64,000 nucleotides of DNA. Source: Quercus robur (taxonomy: Eukaryota; Streptophyta; Magnoliopsida; Fagales; Fagaceae). Below are positions 56,901-64,000 of the stretch, piece by piece. The stretch spans positions 50,698,302 to 50,762,301 of the forward strand of contig NC_065537.1 in NCBI RefSeq assembly GCF_932294415.1, read 5' to 3'. A program made the translations under genes and the position numbers. Within the stretch, counting starts at the first letter, position 1, and each line of letters begins with the position of its first letter. The notes under the pieces are model-generated. The model saw nothing but the letters and a program-made list of their open reading frames with translations. It was not told the origin of the DNA and did no database searches.

Positions 56901-58678
56901 TCTTTTGTCCGCCGGATATGCCTCTTGTCATCTCATCACCCACCATAATGTCAGCACAAATATCCAATCCAAGAGTCTGTTATGCATACTTTGAAAAGTT
57001 AGACAAAAAAATTTGCCTAATAAATACAAGGTCAATTACCATCAAGACATAATGTCAACATACCTTGAGAACATAGTCCGTAACAAGACTTGTTTCTTGG
57101 CCTGCCATTGCTGTGGCTTTCATGAATGCATCCATTTCAGAATCTGGTTTTATTCCTGCTTCTTTTTCTCATCTTGACAATTCTGCCAACAGTTCATAAG
57201 CTGCTCCAACTCCCAAACAACGTCCTGAAAAGTCCAACGTCTCTCTGACTGTCATTTCCCCATGATGAAGATCATGTTGGCTAATGTATGCACAAGTTCT
57301 CTGAGGAACAAATTCTGATAATTCATGACCACAGTAACTGACTCTCCCTGATTCCTGTTTCGTAGAAGTTGTTAATGAAAAAGTTAGAATAGCACAACAT
57401 AAGAGTGGTCATCATTACTAGAAGTACCAAGAATTCAGCAATTATTTTTGGAAGTCATTGTGAAATAGCTGGCAAATCTATCATATTTCATATTAAGAAA
57501 CATTTTAAGGAATACGTCAAAGAAAGCAGACATAAAGAACAATCAAACAAGACTTCATGAACATTTTATAAACTAAAATTTCCAGCATTACCTGCTCATT
57601 GCACTATTCAAACAGAATTTAGCAAAACCATAGAATTTTTATTTTATTATTTTTTCTTTCATACAACAAAGCCATAGACATTGTCCTAGTGAGAGAGAGC
57701 AGGAAATGACACACACCTTGAGATCCTTGTCCCTATTCCTAGCAAGTGTCTGCAGCAATGATGTTTTCCCTGATCCCGGAGGTCCCAGAAGCAGTGTCAT
57801 TCTGGAGAAAAACCACCAAATTAATCAACAAAACATATACAAGAAATTCAAAAGGTAAATAATGTATATAAAATAGCCTTGGCACTGCACATGAGAAGGA
57901 AAACTAAATAGTTAATTCTAATTCTCAAAAAAAAAAAAAAAAGGTCTTTCTGTTACATATTGTTTCATCAAATAGGTCAGGGAGACAAACTACATCATAA
58001 GTTTTACAACAATCCAATACCTTGATGGCTTCACTATTCCACTCACGTCACATAGAATCTTGACAGCCCTTTTCTTCAATGGCAAAAGCTTGATTAACCC
58101 AAGAACCGCCTAAATGATCACAACAAAACATTTATCAGTACATATACCAATCTGTAAAACAAATAGAAGTAACATTTCTACTATGATGCTTCGATGACAA
58201 AATTTTTTTACTTTCTCAGTGATGCATTGACAACTTGACTGAATTTATATCTCAGTCTCAGACTATCACTGTCAATATGTACATAAAAAATCTAAAATTA
58301 AAATCTACTTGGAATTTTCATTCTGACATACTTGAAAAAGAAAAAGAAAAAAAAGAGCGGGATTATCTTTTGTCATTTTGCAAACCAGGCTATGAAATCA
58401 GTCTTAGAAACCAATTAACATGAGAGAGAGAGAGAGAGAGGTACTATTTTTTCTTAAAATTCAAGAAACTATTATAAGCCTTTGAAACTTTGACTACCCT
58501 ACCACATACCAAAATCCCCTGTGGATTTACACTAGATTTCCAAGCTAAGTTATAAAGAGATGACAGAAGCAGTAAAATTGGACTATGAAAAAATATAAAA
58601 CTCTGTTATGAAATTCCTGTTGTGGTAGAAAGCATACATATAATAAAAAATAAAAATAAAAAGCATACATATAATTGG

Positions 58679-58710
<32 letters not shown>

Positions 58711-59113
58711 AGACAAATACCTCGATTGAATTCAAAGTTGAATTCAGCAGAGTTGGGAGAGCCCTCGTTCCAACATATGCATCTCCTTCAATTGATAAAT
58801 GCTCAAACCGGACTTCAATCTAATGTCAATTCCCACCCTGAAAGTAAACAATGATATAAAATCAAAATTAATAATAGAACTTGGATAAAACCAATTAAGA
58901 AAGGTACATACTAAAACAATACCATACACTAAAATGAATCTTACCTGTCAGTCCTGTCCCTTAGCCTACGAAGGAGCTTCTCGTTATCTTCTTCAGCAAC
59001 CTTAAGTACACTCTCAGTGAGATGTTTCTTATCCTGCACTCCAAGATTGGTAACATCAATCTCTTCATAACCAACTAGTGGCGGAGCCAGCAATTTATCT
59101 TTGGAGGGCCATA

Positions 59114-59146
<33 letters not shown>

Positions 59147-59766
59147 GTGTGTATGAAATGTAAAATAGTAATATACAATACTTCGTAACTAAATTTTTTT
59201 CCCTTTTATTTATTGAGATAATTGTTAAAATACTTATATGTTCATTTTAAAGATAATGAATGTTTAATTATTGTAATTTGTTTACACATGTATTTATAGA
59301 TTGTATTTTATTTAAATGAAAATTATATTTACTTTTAGACTTTCTTAAATACGTATGTATATTATTAGGTATAAGGAGCCAAAATAATAAGGTTATTTGA
59401 AAATTATCAAATTATTTAAGATATTTTCAAATAAATTAATCAATTTTTTCAAAAATTTTGGGGGGCCCAGGCCCCCCTTGGTCATCAAGTGGCTCCGCCA
59501 CTGTAAGCAACCCTCCCATGATCCAAAACTTGCTTCAACATTCCCTTCCTCAACCTATCATACGTTGGAAGCCGCTCTAATGCCGCCCACATTAGCTCCT
59601 CTTCATCATCTTCCCTCCCACTCTTCTGAAACACATCACCTTGCACTGTCCAAGCCTCACGCATGCTTGACGAGGCCCAGCTTCTCTTGCTGCTAGATGA
59701 CCGGAAACTCATCCTCTTGCTGCTCATGGACCTTACAAGTTCATCTCTAGCCATGGCAGCCGCCAT
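50954..59766 (-). pseudogene. PDR-type ABCG transporter gene, multiply disabled
   Basis: Full-size plant ABCG pumps have the order NBD1-TMD1-NBD2-TMD2 in the plasma membrane. Exons (right to left): 59766-58945, 58837-58721, 58109-58021, 57801-57717, 57354-57064, 56976-56886, 56778-about 56125, 56108-56005, 55917-55752, 55666-55545, 55428-55286, 54863-54531, 54063-53773, 53670-53587, 53426-53293, 53182-52955, 52567-52396, 52300-52046, 51219-50954. NBD1 has [11 protein letters not shown] and [13 protein letters not shown]2 has [24 protein letters not shown] and [15 protein letters not shown]. Lesions: a hAT in exon 1; a frameshift in exon 2 (lost bases before EVRFEHL); TGA stops at 57169-57171, 56498-56500 and 54534-54536; a deletion after IIAMTVFLRTKMT that removes most of TMD1; and shifts in the last exon near 51150 and 51110. 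Exon 12 uses a GC donor (AAG|GCATGT). The N-terminus (SMREAWTVQGDVFQKSGRED) reminds me of the ABCG34/39 clade. Confidence 0.93.
59076..59503. mobile_element. Non-autonomous hAT in exon 1 of the ABCG gene
   Basis: The ends read TAGTGGCGGAGCCA and, from the other side, CAGTGGCGGAGCCA. The flanks TAACCAAC (59068-59075) and TAAGCAAC (59504-59511) are an 8-bp target duplication with one mismatch. The coding sequence breaks at GRVAY on one side and resumes at VGYEEIDVTNLG on the other. The 428-bp body is AT-rich with a (AT)n/poly-T tract and a CCCAGGCCCCCC end block. No transposase. Confidence 0.88.
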
Positions 59767-60079
59767 AATGGAATACTATATTTATTTTTAGCTCTTTAAG
59801 CAACTGACTATTCCTTGAGTATATATGTGTAATACTATACTTAGTACTTATTTAATGCACTACAAAACTTATGTTGCCATAAAAATTCAAAATAGAACTA
59901 AAAAATAGTGTATGAAAAGTTCAAAGAAGTTTGAATGAGCTTATGGACATGTAAATCTTGAATAACAACGTGGAAAGTTTGAGCTAAATTTGGAGAGACA
60001 GGTGTGAAAGAATGTGAGGCTTGGTGAATTTGGAGGTGGTTTGGACTTTGGTTTATGATGTGGAAGAAAATAGAAGGTA
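59767..60079. other. Former upstream region of the ABCG gene
   Basis: It is AT-rich, 313 bp, and lies between the ABCG start codon and the retrotransposon. It presumably once held the promoter. No clear TATA box. Confidence 0.4.
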
Positions 60080-60659
60080 CTCACAGTAAGAACAAGCCGA
60101 CAGTTTATGGCGACAACGTGTGCTAACGGCCTCTTTTGCACCTGTCAGCTTTCATTAATACTCATCGATGAAGAGGAAGTTAAGAAACACTTTACAAGGC
60201 ACTCAAAGGCTGACGCTTCCATGAAGCTGACGGCGTTAAGGCTGAAGGGGCAGTGTAAGCTGACGACCCTGATAAAGGGTTGCTTGCCACCCGTGTATCG
60301 TGTATATAAGGAAATAACTTGCTCTCCACGCTTACTAATACCCAAAGGGATTCATATAAGGAAAAGATCCCATAAAATACGCCCAAAGAGACTCCTTAAA
60401 GGAAAAGACTTCTAATCGAATATGGAGAAGTCAACACTCTACTACTATAAAAACCCCAATACCCTCACCAACCAAGGTACGCATAATTTACCCCTCTCTA
60501 GCACTCTAAAGTTGTGAGAAGTTCTAACTTGACCTTCGGAGGGTATTAGGCCGACACCACACCGGTGCTCTCTGTTAGGTCCTCTCTTTTTGTGTTGTGC
60601 AGGTGTCATTGCGAGCACGTGTTGACTGTGTAGCTCACTGTTGATTTTCTAGCATCATC
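60080..60659 (+). repeat. 5' LTR of the Tat-like element (left border approximate)
   Basis: The right border is the CA before the primer-binding site (TAGCATCA). A TATA-like TATATAAGG lies near 60302-60310, within a GC-richer U3 than the surrounding host DNA. Without the 3' LTR in the window the start can only be bracketed between about 60060 and 60118. Confidence 0.6.
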
Positions 60660-60661
60660 AG

Positions 60662-60680
60662 TTGGCGTTGTTTGTGGGAA
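60662..60680 (+). promoter_or_regulatory. Primer-binding site of the Tat-like element
   Basis: TTGGCGTTGTTTGTGGGAA follows the LTR end after a few bases. It resembles the TTGGCGCCGTTTGTGGGAA type seen after 5' LTRs of many Tat/Athila-like plant elements. Confidence 0.65.
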
Positions 60681-63600
60681 ATCTGTAAGTAGTGTTGTAA
60701 GTCACAGCTAACGCTTCCCTGACAAAGAGTTGCATGGTACTTACTCGATCAATGGCGACCACTAACAATGTTCAGGAAGACGAGCTGCGACCGACTGCTC
60801 TAGAGAAACAAGTGCAGATTCTAACAGCGGCCGTTGAACGCACCACTAAGCAAAACCAGGTTTTGGAAGAGCAACTACGTTGGAAGATAGGACATGATAT
60901 TCCAGAAGAAGACCTGGAAGATACCAGTGCTGAGCGACGAGACCGAGAAGGACCGGAGGGCAGTAACACCCCGAGCAGACTGGAGCGGCAAAATATAAGC
61001 CTCCCATCCCTCACGGATGCAACTCCACCCCTTTTTGTCGCAGAGATACAGGCGATAAAGGAACAAATGGAGGTAATGATGAACGCTCTCAAGGGACGAG
61101 TGTCCAACGATCTTGATGATCTTGTTAACCGTACTGATTCCCCGTTCACTGCCTCCATCAACTCTTTCCCCCTACCGCACAAGTTTCACATGCCGCAGAT
61201 AGATAGCTACGACGGGGTCAAGGACCCTTTAGATCACCTAGAGACCTTCAAGACCTTGATGCACCTTCAAGGAGTAGTAGATGAAATTATGTGTAAGGTC
61301 TTTCCTACGATGCTGAAGGGTGCAGCAAGAATCTGGTTCAGCCGATTAACGCCCAACTCCATCAACACTTTTAAGGAGTTAAGCGCTCAATTTATGTACT
61401 TCATTGGGGGACATAGGTATAAGAAGTCTACGGCTTGCTTGATGAGTATCAAACAGCGAGAAGACGAGATGCTAAGATCCTATATATCTCGCTTCAATAA
61501 GGAAGCGCTCTCGATCGATGAAGCCGACTATAAGATACTTGTAGCAGCCTTCACAAACGGGCTGCGGAAGGGTAAGTTTTTATTCTCCCTATACAAGAAT
61601 GACCCGAAGACCATGTCAGAAGTACTTTACAGGGCCACCAAGTACATGAATGTTGGAGACGCATAGTTGGCCCGGGAGGAAAACCCCATGGAAAGGGAAA
61701 GGCAGGAAGACACACGACAAGACCAAGGGCGCAAGAAGGCAAGAACAGGAGACCGAAGTAATGAAAGGCGCCCCAAGCCCCAAGGGGGAAGGTTCACGAG
61801 CTTCACCCCGTTAACTGCCCTGATAGATCAAGTTCTGATGCAGATCAAAGACGAAAAGGCCTTAACTTACCCCGGAAAGCTGAAAGGCGCTCGAGGGACA
61901 AGTATTACCGATTTCACCAAGACCACAGTCATGACACGGCCGATTGTTACGACTTGAAACAGCAGATTAAAGCCCTTATTAAACAAGGGAAGTTGCAAAA
62001 ATTCGTCAGGAAGGAGAGAGTGAATCTACCCCCTCAAGAGCAGAACCCAGGATAATGAACGACCAAGACCCCCCATAGGGGACATAAGAATGATCGTAGG
62101 GGGAACGTCAACCACTAGGTCGTCCAAAAAGGCCTGTAAAACTTACCTTAGGATGGTCCAGAATGTTCAGTTGATAGGCTCTGTATCGAAGATAGCACGG
62201 AGAGAAAGCCCCATAATCGGATTCTCGGAGGAAGATGCATGACGTCTTCACCACCCACACGACGACGCGCTGGTCATCAACATACAAGTAGGGGATTACA
62301 ACATGCACAGGGTGTTGGTCGACAATGGTAGCTTGGCAAATATCCTATATTATCCAGTGTTCCAGCAAATGGGGATCGGCAGAGAACAATTGATCCCGAC
62401 GAACGCTCCACTTGTTGGTTTTGAAGGTACAAGGGTGCTCCCCTTAAGCGCAGTCACATTATCCGTAGTGGTAGGTGACTACCCAGAGCAGATTACCAAG
62501 GATGTGACATTCCTAGTGGTCGACTGCTCATCCACCTACAATGCTATCCTCGGACGACCCACCATCAATTTGTGGAAGGCTGTAACCTCAACCTACCACC
62601 TAATGATTAAGTTTCCTATCGATTACGGAATGGGAGAGCTATGGGGGAATCAAGTGGCCGCACGCGAATGCTACGTGGCCATGATGGAAATGGATGACCA
62701 CCTCCAAGCCATGAGCATAGAAGAACACCGAATGACAATGGAGCCCGTAGAAAAACTTAAAGAGGTGTTTCTTGACGACTCGAACCTTGAACGAACAACC
62801 AAGATTGGAACCCTTGCTAGTCCCGTAGTCCGCCAAGCACTCACGGCTTTTCTCAGAAGCAATCGAGACGTATTTGCCTGGAGCCACGAGGACATGCCCG
62901 GGATAGATCCTTTAGTCATGGTACATAGGCTAAATGTGTCACCTTCCTTTCCGCCCATCCAACAGAAGAAGCAAGTGTTCGCCCCGGAGCGAGACCGAGC
63001 CATAGCAAAAAAGGTCCGCAAACTACAAGAAGCGAGCTTCATCAGGGAGGTTTACTACCCCGACTGGCTGGCGAACGTAGTAATGGTCAAGAAAGCTAGC
63101 GGGGAGTGGAGGATGTGTGTGGACTTCACCGACCTTAACAAAGCCTACCCCAAGGACAACTACCCCCTCCCACGGGTCGACGTACTAGTAGACTCTACAG
63201 CCAGGCATCAGTTGTTAAGTTTTATGGACGCTTTCTCGGGTTACAACCAAATCCAAATGCACGAAGCCGATCAGGAGAAAACTTCATTTGTAACTAGTCA
63301 AGGCCTCTTTCGCTATAAAGTGATGCCCTTTGGCCTGAAGAATGCGGGCGCGACATACCAGAGGCTCATGAACAAAATGTTCGCGCAACAAATTGGGAGA
63401 AATGACCAAGTGTACGTGGACGACATGTTGGTGAAAAGCCGAAGGGAAGAAGATCACTTGGAAGACCTCAGAGAGACATTCAACACCCTTCGTGCTTACA
63501 ATATGAAGCTCAACCCAGGAAAATGTGCCTTCGGAGTGACGGCGGGAAAATTCTTAGGGTTCATGGTGTCTCAAAGGGGCATAAAAGCTAACCCGGATAA

Positions 63601-64000
63601 GATTCGGGCCATAATGGAGATGGCACCCCTAAGAAATGTGAAGGAAGTGCAAAGCCTCAATGGAAAAATAGCAGCGCTGAATAGGTTTGTGTCGAGGGCA
63701 ACGGACAAGTGTTTAGCCTTCTTCCGCACGCTTAAGAAGTCTTTCGAGTGGACTGCCGAGTGTCAGTAGGCATTCGAGGAGTTGAAAGCCTACCTTTCTG
63801 CCCCGCCACTACTAAGCCCATCACAACCGGGTGAAGAGCTTCTCCTCTATCTAGCCGTCTCCCCTGCCGTTGTCAGCACAGCCTTGATCAGGGAGGAAGA
63901 AAGAGTGCAGAAGCCCGTATATTACGCCAACCGTGTGCTTCGCAGAGCCGAAGAAAGATACCAGCCCATGGAGAAACTCACCTTTATGTTAGTTAAAACA

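Larger units (their letters stand above)
60080..64000 (+). mobile_element. Ty3/Tat-like LTR retrotransposon, 5' part, runs off the window
   Basis: Order of parts: 5' LTR (about 60080-60659), primer-binding site (60662-60680), gag (from 60734, with the retrotransposon gag core around MPQIDSYDGVKDPLDHLETF and GAARIWFSRL, to about 61.95 kb), protease (about 62.3-62.65 kb, VDNGSLANILY, YNAILGRPTIN), reverse transcriptase (about 62.95-63.6 kb, WRMCVDFTDLNKAYPKD, MPFGLKNAGATYQRLMN, VYVDDMLVKS) and the start of RNase H (from about 63.77 kb). Integrase and 3' LTR lie beyond the right edge. The RT wording and the PBS fit the Tat group of Ty3 elements. It looks broken in a few places, yet the long stretches of clean coding sequence make it the youngest large element here. 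The left LTR border is approximate. Confidence 0.9.

Overview
This is plant nuclear DNA. It holds spliced genes with GT-AG and a few GC-AG introns, plant-specific families (IQM, PPR, F-box/DUF295, PDR-type ABCG, XS-domain, HIPP), LTR retrotransposons, L1-type LINEs, hAT/MULE/CACTA/Helitron pieces and a fragment of plastid 16S rDNA. Several repeat families look familiar from Fagaceae (oak, chestnut, beech) assemblies. That placement is recall, not a search, so read it as 'woody eudicot, possibly Fagaceae'. The window is AT-rich, repeat-dense and pseudogene-rich. Only one gene, the F-box gene at 49.1-50.3 kb, looks clearly whole.

Layout. 0-2.2 kb: 3' part of a Ty3-type LTR element with an antisense ORF beside its LTR. 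2.7-4.6 kb: a fossil 3' end of an F-box/DUF295 gene, split by a TIR element that itself holds a solo LTR. 5.6-9.5 kb: non-autonomous TIR elements. 10.1-18.8 kb: a nine-exon IQM (IQ-motif calmodulin-binding) gene on +, with a one-base frame shift in the last exon; its introns hold a triplicated 145-bp repeat, a Helitron terminus and a TRIM retroelement. 19.0-23.5 kb: a convergent PPR gene on -, broken by a frameshift and by a 2.4-kb solo LTR with a perfect 5-bp target duplication. 23.7-24.4 kb: a MULE with about 120-bp TIRs and 9-bp TSDs. 25.2-28.1 kb: an unusual 2.9-kb array of about 29-bp units whose two halves lie in opposite orientation.

28.2-36.1 kb: eroded minus-strand fragments (an unrecognised ORF, a Kelch-repeat gene, a DUF616/TOD1-like first exon). 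A HIPP gene fragment lies in the gap of the Kelch gene, and plastid 16S rDNA interrupts it. A second, degraded copy of the Kelch exon segment is split by a hAT element. 36.5-42.2 kb: an LTR-like stretch, then a 5'-truncated LINE on + and a LINE fragment on -, tail to tail. 42.3-43.2 kb: XS-domain pseudogene. 43.3-44.7 kb: a TIR element sharing its core with the one at 3-4 kb.

46.2-59.8 kb: a small cluster of two DUF295 genes (one with an F-box, one without) and a full-size-type PDR/ABCG transporter pseudogene on -, which carries stops, frameshifts, a deletion in the first membrane domain and a hAT insertion in exon 1. Duplicated scraps of the F-box 3' end (2.7-4.6 kb) and the ABCG last exon (46.2 kb) show that these genes were copied locally. 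60.1-64.0 kb: the 5' part of a Ty3/Tat-like LTR retrotransposon that runs off the window.

The genes do not form a pathway. The coherent story is repeated local duplication followed by decay through transposon insertion. I saw no evidence of a new biological system in the sense of a defence or biosynthetic cluster; the most unusual structure is the inverted minisatellite array at 25.2-28.1 kb.
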